The notes under the pieces were generated by a model. That model saw only the letters and a list, made by a program, of their open reading frames with translations. It searched no databases and was not told the origin of the DNA. From assembly GCA_965214485.1 (NCBI GenBank), contig CBDCBW010000014.1:1-64000 (forward strand): DNA of 64,000 nucleotides. The letters run 5' to 3'. Below are positions 53,431 to 60,525 of the stretch, one piece after another. A program made the position numbers and the translations under genes. Source of the DNA: JANQRZ01 sp965214485 (lineage in GTDB: Bacteria > Bacteroidota > Rhodothermia > Rhodothermales > JANQRZ01). The first letter of the stretch is position 1. Each line of letters begins with the position of its first letter.

Positions 53431-54242
53431 GGTTCGTAGACGGTGTAGCCCACGAAGCGAAACGGGACGGGGCCGCTGCCGGAGGGCGTGAGGGTGACGG
53501 TCATCTCCCAGCCGCCGGACATGATGAAGTCGACCATCCAGCGGTAGCGGCCGCCGTCGGTAGCGAAGTCGTCGTAGGGCGTCGAGTGCCCGTCGCCGCC
53601 GCCCATGTCCATATACGGGTAGAGGTCGGCGTCCGCGCCCGCGACGGCCTCGAAGGCGGTGCCGGTCCAGCGGTGCGCCGCCACCTCGAATGGGTTCTCG
53701 CCCACGACGGGCCGCGCCGGGTCTACCCACGAAACGAGCAGGTCGCCCTGCTGCTGCATCCACACGTCCGGGCGGGCTTTGACCTCAAAGGTCGCCGTCC
53801 CACCTGCACCGTCGAGCGTCTCGACGTCGGCGCTGAGCGTGAACGTCCGGGCCGTGGTGTCGGGCGCGAGGAAAAAGGCCGCGCCCTCGAAGAACCCCTC
53901 GGCGTCGGCGCTCGTCGGCGGGGCTTCGACCGGAAGCGCCACGCCCGAAGCCGGGCCTGCCGCCGGCGCAGCGGCGAGGGCGATGCGAGCGTCGGTCACC
54001 GCCGCGCCGTTTTCAGCAAGACGCAGGCGGAGCCGGTTGTAGCCCAGGTGCGGCCCGCCCCGGTCGGCAAACAGCTCGACGGCGAGGCCGCCGACCTCGG
54101 CCGTACCGACCGGCGCGAAGCCGGTCAGCTCTTCAGGCGGCGCAGGCGGCTGGAGCGCCTGAAAGTCGAAGTCCGCCACGCCGTCGGGGACGCACCCCGC
54201 GAGCACGAGCAGAACAAAAAGCACAAAGGGGCGCTTAGTCAT
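53427..54242 (-). CDS. lipoprotein of the copper operon (Ig-like, possibly YtkA/FixH-like)
   Basis: A 271-residue lipoprotein with signal VLFVLLVLAGC (Cys at 17). The mature protein has two beta-rich regions. The second contains DADLYPYMDMGGGDGHSTPY, a Met/His/Asp-rich motif that could bind metal, then YRWMVDFIMSGGWEMTVTLT, reminiscent of the YtkA/FixH domain. I cannot assign a family with confidence. ATGA overlaps on both sides (with the di-heme gene upstream and the receptor downstream) make translational coupling likely, so it probably hands metal between the MbnP/H pair and the receptor. Confidence 0.75.
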   Translation of the reverse strand: MTKRPFVLFVLLVLAGCVPDGVADFDFQALQPPAPPEELTGFAPVGTAEVGGLAVELFADRGGPHLGYNRLRLRLAENGAAVTDARIALAAAPAAGPASGVALPVEAPPTSADAEGFFEGAAFFLAPDTTARTFTLSADVETLDGAGGTATFEVKARPDVWMQQQGDLLVSWVDPARPVVGENPFEVAAHRWTGTAFEAVAGADADLYPYMDMGGGDGHSTPYDDFATDGGRYRWMVDFIMSGGWEMTVTLTPSGSGPVPFRFVGYTVYEP

Positions 54243-55252
54243 GGCATCGGGGATCGGTGGACGGGGGCGGGCTGATCGTCGAGCGTGCGGAGGAACGCGA
54301 CGAGGTCGGCGCGCTCGGCCTCGCTCAGGCCCAGCGGACCGACCCGGGCGTCCTGCCCCGGCGTGCCGTCGCCGCCCCGGTCGTAGTGCGCGACCACGGC
54401 TTGGAGCGTGGCGTGGCGTCCATCGTGGAAATAGGGAGCCGTGCGCGCGACGGCGCGCAGGCTCGGGATGCGGAACGTACCCCGGTCAGCGGAATCGAAC
54501 GTGATCCGCTCCCGACCGGGGTCTTGATCGGTGACAGCCACGCCGTTGTTGGCGAAGCCCTCGGTCGTCAAGAGCGGCCCGGCGTGGCACGCCTGGCAGT
54601 GCGTCTCGAAGAGCCTAAGCCCGCGCTGCTCCGCTGGGCTGAAGGCACCGGCCTCCCCCGTCCGGTGCCGGTCGAAGGCGGTCGGCGCGCTGACGATCGT
54701 GCGCTGGAACGCGGCGAGCGCGTAGCTGAGCGTCTGCACGCTCGGGCCGTCGCCGTCGAACGCTTGGGCGAACAGGGCGGGGTACTCCGGGTGCGCGGCC
54801 AGGCGCGCGAGCGCGTCCGGCACCGGCAGGTCTAGCTCGTTCGGGTCCTCGAGCGGGACAAGCGCCTGGCTCTCCAGAAACAACGCCCCGCCGTCCCAGA
54901 AAAACGAGGTGCGGTAGGCCACGTTCAGCAGGCTCGGCGCGTTCCGCAGCCCCCGCCGCCCCTCGACCCCGACGCTCCGCAGGTGCCCGTCGGTGAAGGC
55001 GATCTCGGGCAGGTGGCACGTCCCGCACGACACGGTCCGGTCGGAGGACAGGATCGGGTCGAAGAAGAGCCGCTCGCCGAGGGCGACGCGGTGGGCGAGG
55101 AGGGGATTCTGGGGCGGCACCGGCAGCGCCTCGAACCCGGCCGGCACCGCGACCGACACCACCGCCGGACCCTCCGGCCCGGACGCATCGCACCCGGCCA
55201 CTGCGAAGGCGGCAGCGAGCGCGAGCACCGGGCCGAAGCGTCGCCGCGGCAT
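54239..55252 (-). CDS. MbnH/MauG/cytochrome c peroxidase-like di-heme lipoprotein
   Basis: A 337-residue di-heme protein with lipobox AFAVAGC (Cys at 21). Two c-heme sites are CGTCH (76-80) and CQACH (219-223). The fold has the family motifs LGERLFFDPILSSDRTVSCG, RNAPSLLNVAYRTSFFWDGG, FQRTIVSAPTAFD, LRLFETHCQACH, FRIPSLRAVARTAPYFHDGR and LSEAERADLVAFLRTLD. Bacterial di-heme peroxidases share these, but its position 3 bp after an MbnP-like gene identifies it as the MbnH partner, which oxidises a Trp of MbnP to kynurenine in methanobactin systems. Confidence 0.88.
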   Translation of the reverse strand: MPRRRFGPVLALAAAFAVAGCDASGPEGPAVVSVAVPAGFEALPVPPQNPLLAHRVALGERLFFDPILSSDRTVSCGTCHLPEIAFTDGHLRSVGVEGRRGLRNAPSLLNVAYRTSFFWDGGALFLESQALVPLEDPNELDLPVPDALARLAAHPEYPALFAQAFDGDGPSVQTLSYALAAFQRTIVSAPTAFDRHRTGEAGAFSPAEQRGLRLFETHCQACHAGPLLTTEGFANNGVAVTDQDPGRERITFDSADRGTFRIPSLRAVARTAPYFHDGRHATLQAVVAHYDRGGDGTPGQDARVGPLGLSEAERADLVAFLRTLDDQPAPVHRSPMP

Positions 55253-55255
55253 CGC

Positions 55256-56161
55256 CTAGTTGGCCTCGACGCCGAGCAGTTCGAACGCGTCGGCGAGGTT
55301 GGCCGTGACCGTCTGCACGACCTCGGGGCAGTCGCCGGTCATGCAGAAGCGGTTGAACGGCTCGTCGTAGTCCACACCGTCGAGGAAGCGGGCGTAGTCC
55401 ACCTGGAGGCGGAGGGTCTGTGCCTCGCCCGCGCCGAGCGCAAACGCCTGGTCGATCTCGACCGGCATCGCATTCGCCGTGCCGCCGAGGTGGAGACGCC
55501 AGAACCCGGAGGCCGGGTCGCGCGCGTCGGCCTCGCCGTCGCCGTCCACGTCCCGGTCGTCGACCACGCCGTCGCCGTCGGCGTCGAGCAGCCCGTCGAG
55601 TCGGAGGAAGACGTAGCCCGCGTTCCAGTTCCAGTGCATCGAGGGTGTCTGGGGCGCGAGCGGGTGGTCCGCCGGCGCGTCCTCGGGCGCGATCCGGTTG
55701 TCGAGTCCGTTGACGCCGAGCGTGAAGCGGAGGCCGCTGTACGCGCCGGCCGGCACCTCGCCGAGGACCGTCTCGGTCCGGCCCTGGTCGCTACGGGCAT
55801 AGACGTAGCGCTCGGTGACGGTGTGCTGAATCTCGGTCTCGTCGTCCTGCCGAGCCCGAACGGTGATGGCCTCGCCGTCGAGCAGCACTTCGGTGCCGTC
55901 TTCGCGGAGCAGGGTGATGTCCGACAGGTAAAGGCGGGCCGTTTCGAGGACGCCGGCGCGGCCCTGGACCTGGAGGGCTTCGCCGCCGACGAGCGCGGCT
56001 CCGTCGAAGAGCGGTTCAAGGTCGAGGCCGAGCATGGCGGAGTCTTCGGTCGGGTCGTTGGCCTCGCACCCGGCGAGGACGAAGGTGCCGGCGACCGCGA
56101 GGGCAGCGAGGCCCGGCCAGCGAGCGGTCCGGGCGAAGGTTGTGCGGATAGCGTAGGTCAT
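55256..56161 (-). CDS. MbnP-like lipoprotein (metallo-mystery pair)
   Basis: A 301-residue lipoprotein (Cys at 32, VLAGC). The MbnP hallmark is HWNWNAGYVFLRLDG at 176-190, with W177 and W179 as candidates for kynurenine modification. Two further Cys lie in FCMTGDC (273 and 278); only two non-lipidated Cys are present although this family is described by a four-Cys motif. Residues about 192-216 are DADGDGVVDDRD and DVDGDGEADARD, a thrombospondin-type calcium-repeat-like insert directly after the Trp motif. MbnP proteins bind copper. First gene of the tight cluster; the di-heme partner follows after 3 bp. Confidence 0.85.
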   Translation of the reverse strand: MTYAIRTTFARTARWPGLAALAVAGTFVLAGCEANDPTEDSAMLGLDLEPLFDGAALVGGEALQVQGRAGVLETARLYLSDITLLREDGTEVLLDGEAITVRARQDDETEIQHTVTERYVYARSDQGRTETVLGEVPAGAYSGLRFTLGVNGLDNRIAPEDAPADHPLAPQTPSMHWNWNAGYVFLRLDGLLDADGDGVVDDRDVDGDGEADARDPASGFWRLHLGGTANAMPVEIDQAFALGAGEAQTLRLQVDYARFLDGVDYDEPFNRFCMTGDCPEVVQTVTANLADAFELLGVEAN

Positions 56162-56336
56162 GATTTTAGCTGGGCGTTCGTAGCGAAGGAGATACCCCGA
56201 TGGCATGCACCGGTGCCCACCCGACGTGGGCAGGATGAGGGAGGCCGCACCCAGACGAGGGCGAGGCCGGAACCAGAGGCGCGCGGCGCGTCCGCAAAGG
56301 CGGACACACGTTCAGCGGCTGGGCTGAAGGCGAGCG

Positions 56337-56357
56337 GCGCGCGGGTAGCCCGCGCGC
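56337..56357. terminator. GC-rich hairpin between the CNGKC gene and mbnP-like gene
   Basis: A perfect 9-bp stem (GCGCGCGGG/CCCGCGCGC) with a TAG loop lies just downstream of the CNGKC gene. Two more small hairpins (TTCAG/CTGAA near 56311-56329 and TCCGC/GCGGA near 56291) follow. There is no T-run. They could stop transcription or tune readthrough into the downstream operon. Confidence 0.4.
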
Positions 56358-56373
56358 GGCAGTCGGCAGCGCG

Positions 56374-56757
56374 CTAGGCGGCGCGCGGCGGGTGGAAGAC
56401 CTGGCCGGCCGGATCGGTGCCGGTGTCGCGCGCAGAGACGGGAGCCCACGCCGTCGGGCGCGCGGTGTGGTCCGGGAGCGGCTGCCCGTCCACGAGGACG
56501 GCGGCCACGGCGAGCGCGATCTGCATCGTCGCCTGCCGCTGCTCGCGGTCGCGCTCGCGCTGCTCGCGGAGCTGCTTCGTGAGAAAGCACTTACCGTTGC
56601 ACTTCGTCTCCGGCACGTCGCGGTTGACGCACAGCGTCTCGATCACGAAGTCCTGCCGTAGCAGAAACGTCCCCTGGACCAGCAGCAAGCCCTGCGTGCT
56701 CAGCACGACGGCGAGCACGAGCGCGAGGCGGACGATATAAGCGAGGCGAGGCAGCAC
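56374..56757 (-). CDS. small membrane protein with CNGKC motif
   Basis: A 127-residue protein with one N-terminal TM (about 8-29), then FVIETLCVNRDVPETKCNGK-C, giving C43, C53 and C57 (C-x9-C-x3-C), and a charged helix QLREQRERDREQRQ. A second weakly hydrophobic stretch follows (IALAVAAVLV). Proteins with this Cys-Asn-Gly-x-Cys pattern recur in Bacteroidota near copper-related TonB receptors; no name is established. The start is a GTG at 56757. It lies 212 bp upstream of the MbnP-like gene on the same strand. The spaced Cys suggest metal binding or a disulfide. Confidence 0.7.
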   Translation of the reverse strand: MLPRLAYIVRLALVLAVVLSTQGLLLVQGTFLLRQDFVIETLCVNRDVPETKCNGKCFLTKQLREQRERDREQRQATMQIALAVAAVLVDGQPLPDHTARPTAWAPVSARDTGTDPAGQVFHPPRAA

Positions 56758-56799
56758 AGCTTCTATGATACGACCTTTTTGCGCTGACGCCGTGCCGGT

Positions 56800-57942
56800 C
56801 TACGGCACCACGGCGACGGTCTGGAACGTCGAGTCCACGGCCTCGGGGGTTTCGACCCAGTCGGCGACGAAGACGTTGGTGTCGCGGCTCGGGGTGCGGG
56901 TGGCGTTGCGGTTCGAGGCGAAGACGAGCCGGTCGCCGGCGAAGCTGAACATCGGGAAGGCGTCGAACGTGCCGCTGTGGGTGACCTGCTGGAGGCCGCT
57001 GCCATCGACGTTCACGAGGAAGAGGTCGAAGAGCCGCCCGCCCTCGGTGTGGTGGTTCGAGGCGAAGATGATCCGCTCGCCGGACGGGTGGAAGAACGGG
57101 GCCCAGTTCGCGCCGGGGAGGTCGGTGACGCGGACGGCGTTCTGCCCGTCGGCGTCGGCGACGTAGAGGTCGAGCTGGCTCGGCTCGACGAGGTCCTCGC
57201 GGAGGAGGGCGCGGTAGCGCTCGGCGGCGTCGCCCTCGGGGCGGCTGGCCCGCCAGAGGAGCTGGGTGCCGTCGGGCGAGAAGAACGCGCCGCCGTCGTA
57301 GCCGAGCGTGTTGGTAAGCTGGATCGTCTCGCTCGTTTCCATGTCGTAGCGCCACAGGTCGAGGTCGCCGGAGCGCGTCGAGGTGAAGACGACGTAGCGC
57401 CCGTCGGGGCTGACGGTCGCCTCGGCGTCGTAGCCCTCGCCGCCGATCAGCACCTCGCGGTTCTGCCCGTCAGCATCGGCGGCGTAGATGTCGAAGCTCG
57501 GGTAGATGGCCCAGGCGTAGGTGCCGGGCGCGGCCTCGGGCGGTGCCGGGCAGTCGGGGCCCGCGCCGTCGGTGGAGGCGTAGACGATGCGGTCGTCGGG
57601 GAAGAAGTAGCCGCAGGTCGTCCGGCCCCGGCCGGAGGAAACGAGCGCGTACTGCGTGCTGTCGCCGAGCGCAGAGCCATCGACGTTCATCACGAACTGC
57701 TGGTCGCAGCCCTGGTCGTTGATCTGGTCCCAGTCGCTCTGGAAGATGAGTTGGTCGTCGTCGAAGCTCCAGTACGCCTCGGCGTTGTTGCCGCCGAACG
57801 TGAGCTGGCGGATGTTGCGGAGGTGGAGCTCGCCCGCGAACCGGAGCGTGTCGGCAGCGGGATCGTAAGCCCCGGTGCCCTCCCCTTCGACCTGGCAGCC
57901 GGTGACGAGGGCGAGAAAGGCAAGGAGGTAAAGCGTGCGCAT
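56800..57942 (-). CDS. TolB-like beta-propeller (PD40/WD40-like) lipoprotein
   Basis: A 380-residue lipoprotein (signal MRTLYLLAFLALVTGC, Cys at 16). About six PD40 blades are visible: AYWSFDDDQLIFQSDW, GYFFPDDRIVYAST, ATVSPDGRYVVFTSTRSGDL, AFFSPDGTQLLWRASR, PFFHPSGERIIFASNHH and PMFSFAGDRLVFASNR. Each is followed by a D-x-W or D-x-F/Y edge strand. Function unknown; such proteins can act as surface binding scaffolds. It is upstream of the CNGKC gene on the same strand with a 42-bp gap, so it may belong to the copper region's transcript. Confidence 0.85.
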   Translation of the reverse strand: MRTLYLLAFLALVTGCQVEGEGTGAYDPAADTLRFAGELHLRNIRQLTFGGNNAEAYWSFDDDQLIFQSDWDQINDQGCDQQFVMNVDGSALGDSTQYALVSSGRGRTTCGYFFPDDRIVYASTDGAGPDCPAPPEAAPGTYAWAIYPSFDIYAADADGQNREVLIGGEGYDAEATVSPDGRYVVFTSTRSGDLDLWRYDMETSETIQLTNTLGYDGGAFFSPDGTQLLWRASRPEGDAAERYRALLREDLVEPSQLDLYVADADGQNAVRVTDLPGANWAPFFHPSGERIIFASNHHTEGGRLFDLFLVNVDGSGLQQVTHSGTFDAFPMFSFAGDRLVFASNRNATRTPSRDTNVFVADWVETPEAVDSTFQTVAVVP

Positions 57943-58064
57943 CACGAAAGCAGTTGGTGGGCCGCGGCTCAACGCGAGCCGGGACGGTTAAATTGCACCG
58001 CGCGCTCGCTTCGCCGCCACCGGTCCGCCGATATTCGCTGCGGTTTCGCTGACCCCACCGCCCT

Positions 58065-58475
58065 ATGTCCGACGACCGCCCCCTGCTCCACACCGCCCGC
58101 CTCCCCGTCCGCTGGGGCGACCAGGACGCGCTCGGCCACGTCAACAACGCGACCTACTTCACCTACTTCGAGCAGGCCCGGATCGAGTCGTTCCGCCGCC
58201 TGCTGCCCGCCGGTTGGCAAGACGACGCCGGCCCGATCCTGGCCTCGATCCGCTGCGACTTCCGGCGGCCGGTCGTCTACCCGGCGACGCTCGTCGTCCG
58301 CGTCTACGCCGGCGAGCCGGGCCGGACGTCGTTTCCACAGACGTACGAACTGAGCGTCGAGGGCGACCTCGACACCGTCTACGCCCGGTCCGAGGCCGCC
58401 CTCGTCTGGGTCTCCCGCGCCACCGGCCGGCCCACGCCGCTCCCCGACGCGCTCCGCGCCGCCCTCACCGCCTGA
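58065..58475 (+). CDS. acyl-CoA thioesterase (4-hydroxybenzoyl-CoA thioesterase family)
   Basis: A 136-residue hotdog-fold thioesterase. VRWGDQDALGHVNNATYFTY carries the catalytic Asp and the GHVNN turn, followed by EQARIESFRR and ASIRCDFRRPVVYPATLVV on the central helix and strands. Length is typical. It hydrolyses acyl-CoA or acyl-ACP; specificity unknown. It heads a four-gene + strand cluster (thioesterase, MaoC, NTF2-like, SDR). The stop codon lies inside the first unit of a 16-bp tandem array. Confidence 0.93.
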   Translation: MSDDRPLLHTARLPVRWGDQDALGHVNNATYFTYFEQARIESFRRLLPAGWQDDAGPILASIRCDFRRPVVYPATLVVRVYAGEPGRTSFPQTYELSVEGDLDTVYARSEAALVWVSRATGRPTPLPDALRAALTA

Positions 58476-58540
58476 CCGTCTCACCGCCTGACCGTCTCAC
58501 CGCCTGACCGTCTCACCGCCTGACCGTCTCACCGCCTGAC
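58465..58540. repeat. 4.75 copies of a 16-bp unit covering the thioesterase stop codon
   Basis: TCACCGCCTGACCGTC repeats four times perfectly (58465-58528), plus 12 bp of a fifth copy that ends 3 bp before the next ATG. The first copy encodes the last Thr-Ala and TGA of the thioesterase. Each copy carries a TGA in the same frame offset. Confidence 0.97.
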
Positions 58541-58543
58541 GCT

Positions 58544-59008
58544 ATGCCCCCTGCCGGATACGCCCTCGACACCCTCGCAGACTTCGTCGGCCAGGAGCTC
58601 GGCGTCTCCGGCTGGCTGACCGTCGACCAAGCCCGGATCGACGCCTTCGCCGACTGCACCGGCGATCACCAGTGGATCCACGTCGACGCCGAGCGGGCGG
58701 GCCGCGAGAGCCCCTACGGGACGACGATCGCCCACGGCCTGCTCACGCTCTCGCTCCTGCCGGCGATGCGGCAGGAGCTCGGCCTGCTGCCCCAGGGCAC
58801 CGCGCGCGCGCTGAACTACGGCTACGACCGGATCCGATTCCTCGCGCCCGTCCCGGCCGGCGCGCGCCTCCGCACCCGGACGGCGCTCACCGCCGCCGAG
58901 CGCAAAGGCGGCGGCTGGCTCGCGACGACGAGCAACACGGTCGAGATCGAGGGCACCGACCGGCCGGCGCTCGTCGCCGACGCGCTCACCCTCTTTCTCC
59001 CTGGCTGA
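58544..59008 (+). CDS. MaoC family (R)-specific hydratase/dehydratase
   Basis: A 154-residue single-hotdog hydratase. The hydratase-2 motif is ADCTGDHQWIHVDAERA (Asp-x4-His) then SPYGTTIAHGLLTLSLLPAM, and GYDRIRFLAPVPAGARLR matches the C-terminal strands. It interconverts enoyl-CoA and (R)-3-hydroxyacyl-CoA, in fatty acid or PHA-like metabolism. The preceding repeat array forms its whole leader, leaving no Shine-Dalgarno sequence. The NTF2-like gene follows after 17 bp. Confidence 0.92.
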   Translation: MPPAGYALDTLADFVGQELGVSGWLTVDQARIDAFADCTGDHQWIHVDAERAGRESPYGTTIAHGLLTLSLLPAMRQELGLLPQGTARALNYGYDRIRFLAPVPAGARLRTRTALTAAERKGGGWLATTSNTVEIEGTDRPALVADALTLFLPG

Positions 59009-59026
59009 CGTTCTCCCTGGCTGAAA
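58995..59026. repeat. two tandem 16-bp copies covering the MaoC stop codon
   Basis: TTCTCCCTGGCTGACG (58995-59010) is followed by TTCTCCCTGGCTGAAA (59011-59026). The TGA in the first copy is the MaoC stop; the second copy ends on the A of the next gene's ATG. Confidence 0.92.
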
Positions 59027-59505
59027 TGTCCGACGTTGCAGCGTACCCCGCCTTCGACCGGCCCGAGCGGCTGCCCGACATCTGGGCGCTCGCCTGGAAC
59101 CGCCGCGACGCCGACGCGCTCGCCGGGCTCTTCGACCCCGACGCCGAGTTCGTCAACGTCACCGGCCTGTGGTGGCACGACCGCGAGGCCATCCGCCGAG
59201 CCCACCGCTACGGCCTCGACGTGATCTTTAGCGAGTCCGAGCTGACGGTGCGCCGTGTCTCGGTGAAGTGGATTCGGGACGAGGTGGCCGTCGTCCACGC
59301 CCGGATGCGGCTGACCGGGCAGACGCCCCTCGGGGCGGTCGAGCAGCCCGGCCCGCGCACGACTATCTTCTCGTTCGTCGTCCACCGGACCGACGCCGGC
59401 TGGCGCTGCGCCTCGGCCCAGAACACGGAGGTAGTGCCGGGCAAGGAAACCCACCTCGTCGACGACGCGGGAACGCTGGGGAGCGTAGACTACCGGACGC
59501 GCTGA
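59026..59505 (+). CDS. SnoaL/NTF2-like (SgcJ/EcaC-type) protein
   Basis: A 159-residue NTF2-fold protein: LAWNRRDADALAGLFDPDAE, FVNVTGLWWHDREAIRRAHR, VKWIRDEVAVVHARMRL and a C-terminal TTIFSFVVHRTDAGWRCASA-Q. This matches the SgcJ/EcaC and DUF4440 group, which includes small enzymes and ligand binders; activity cannot be predicted. It lies in the thioesterase-MaoC-SDR cluster, with 25 bp to the SDR. Confidence 0.85.
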   Translation: MSDVAAYPAFDRPERLPDIWALAWNRRDADALAGLFDPDAEFVNVTGLWWHDREAIRRAHRYGLDVIFSESELTVRRVSVKWIRDEVAVVHARMRLTGQTPLGAVEQPGPRTTIFSFVVHRTDAGWRCASAQNTEVVPGKETHLVDDAGTLGSVDYRTR

Positions 59506-59530
59506 CCCTTTCCCCTCACCTTCTGTCTCC

Positions 59531-60361
59531 ATGCCCCTTTTCACCGATCAGGTCGCCGTCGTCACCGGAGCTGGACGCGGAATCGGCGCGGCCGCCGCGA
59601 AGCTATTTGCCGAGCACGGCGCGTCGGTCGTCGTCAACGACCTCGACGCCGAGCCTGCCGAAGCCGTCGTCCGGGAGATCACCGAGACCGGCGGGACGGC
59701 ACACGCCGTCGCCGGCAGCGTCACCGAGGACGGCTTCCCGGAGTCGCTCCTGGCCCAGACCGTCGAGCGGTTCGGGAAGCTCAACGTGCTCGTCAACAAC
59801 GCGGGCTTTTTGTGGGACGGGATGCTCCACACGATGACCGACGAGCAGTGGCTCCGGGTCCTCGAGATCCACACGTTCGCGCCGTTCCGCATGGTCCGCG
59901 CCGCCGCGCCCTACCTCCGCGAGCCGGGCAAGCGGGAGCACGCGGCGGGCGAGCCGTTTTCCGAGAACCGGGTGATCGTCAACGTCTCGTCCACGAGCGG
60001 GCTCCACGGCAACGTCGGGCAGATCAACTACGCCACGGCGAAGGCGGGGGTCGTCGGGCTGACGAAGACGGTGGCGAAGGAGTGGGGCCGGTTCGGCGTC
60101 CGGTGCAACGCCGTGGCCTTCGGGTTCATCGACACCCGGATGACGCGGCCCAAAGAGACCGGCGAGACGGTCGAGGTGGCCGGGCGGGAGATCGTGCAGG
60201 GGATTCCCGAGGCGGCGCGTGGACGGGCCTTCACCGCCAACCCGCTCGGACGGCCCGGCACCGACGCCGAGGCAGGGGGCGGGATTCTCCTCGTGGCCTC
60301 GCCGCTCGCGGGCTACGTCACCGGCCACACGCTCGAAGTCACCGGCGGCGCGGGGATCTGA
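59531..60361 (+). CDS. SDR family oxidoreductase (FabG-like)
   Basis: A 276-residue classical SDR. TGAGRGIG cofactor motif at 12-19, NDLDAE after strand 2, NNAGFLWD at about 90, catalytic Ser in VSSTSGLHG and Tyr-Lys in INYATAKAG, then AFGFIDTRMT and the C-terminal YVTGHTLEVTGG. It is close to 3-oxoacyl reductases and hydroxyacyl-CoA dehydrogenases. With the MaoC and thioesterase genes it may form an acyl-CoA processing module. An insert PGKREHAAGEPFSENR before strand 5 is longer than usual. Confidence 0.92.
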   Translation: MPLFTDQVAVVTGAGRGIGAAAAKLFAEHGASVVVNDLDAEPAEAVVREITETGGTAHAVAGSVTEDGFPESLLAQTVERFGKLNVLVNNAGFLWDGMLHTMTDEQWLRVLEIHTFAPFRMVRAAAPYLREPGKREHAAGEPFSENRVIVNVSSTSGLHGNVGQINYATAKAGVVGLTKTVAKEWGRFGVRCNAVAFGFIDTRMTRPKETGETVEVAGREIVQGIPEAARGRAFTANPLGRPGTDAEAGGGILLVASPLAGYVTGHTLEVTGGAGI

Positions 60362-60373
60362 TTTTAGAACCGC

Positions 60374-60411
60374 GGGCCCCGTGTCCTCTGACGGGCCCCG
60401 TGTCCTCTGAC
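60374..60411. repeat. two tandem 19-bp copies after the SDR gene
   Basis: GGGCCCCGTGTCCTCTGAC occurs twice in direct succession, beginning 13 bp after the SDR stop codon, each copy carrying a TGA. Confidence 0.92.
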
Positions 60412-60445
60412 GGGGATGTACACGTGGCACGGGCGGCACCACGTC

Positions 60446-60525
60446 GCCCACGTTACCGCGGCCCACGTTACCGCGCGCGAGCACCCAGAGAGCGCGAGCA
60501 CCCAGAGAGCGCGAGCACCCAGAGA
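60446..60525. repeat. two 15-bp and three 17-bp tandem repeats abutting the LVIVD gene stop
   Basis: GCCCACGTTACCGCG is present twice (60446-60475), then GCGCGAGCACCCAGAGA three times (60475-60525). The last unit ends exactly before CTA, the complement of the TAG stop of the LVIVD gene at 60526. Confidence 0.92.

Noticed and set aside
50547..56161. Methanobactin biosynthesis operon
   Set aside because: MbnP- and MbnH-like genes are present, but there is no precursor peptide and no MbnB or MbnC homologue.
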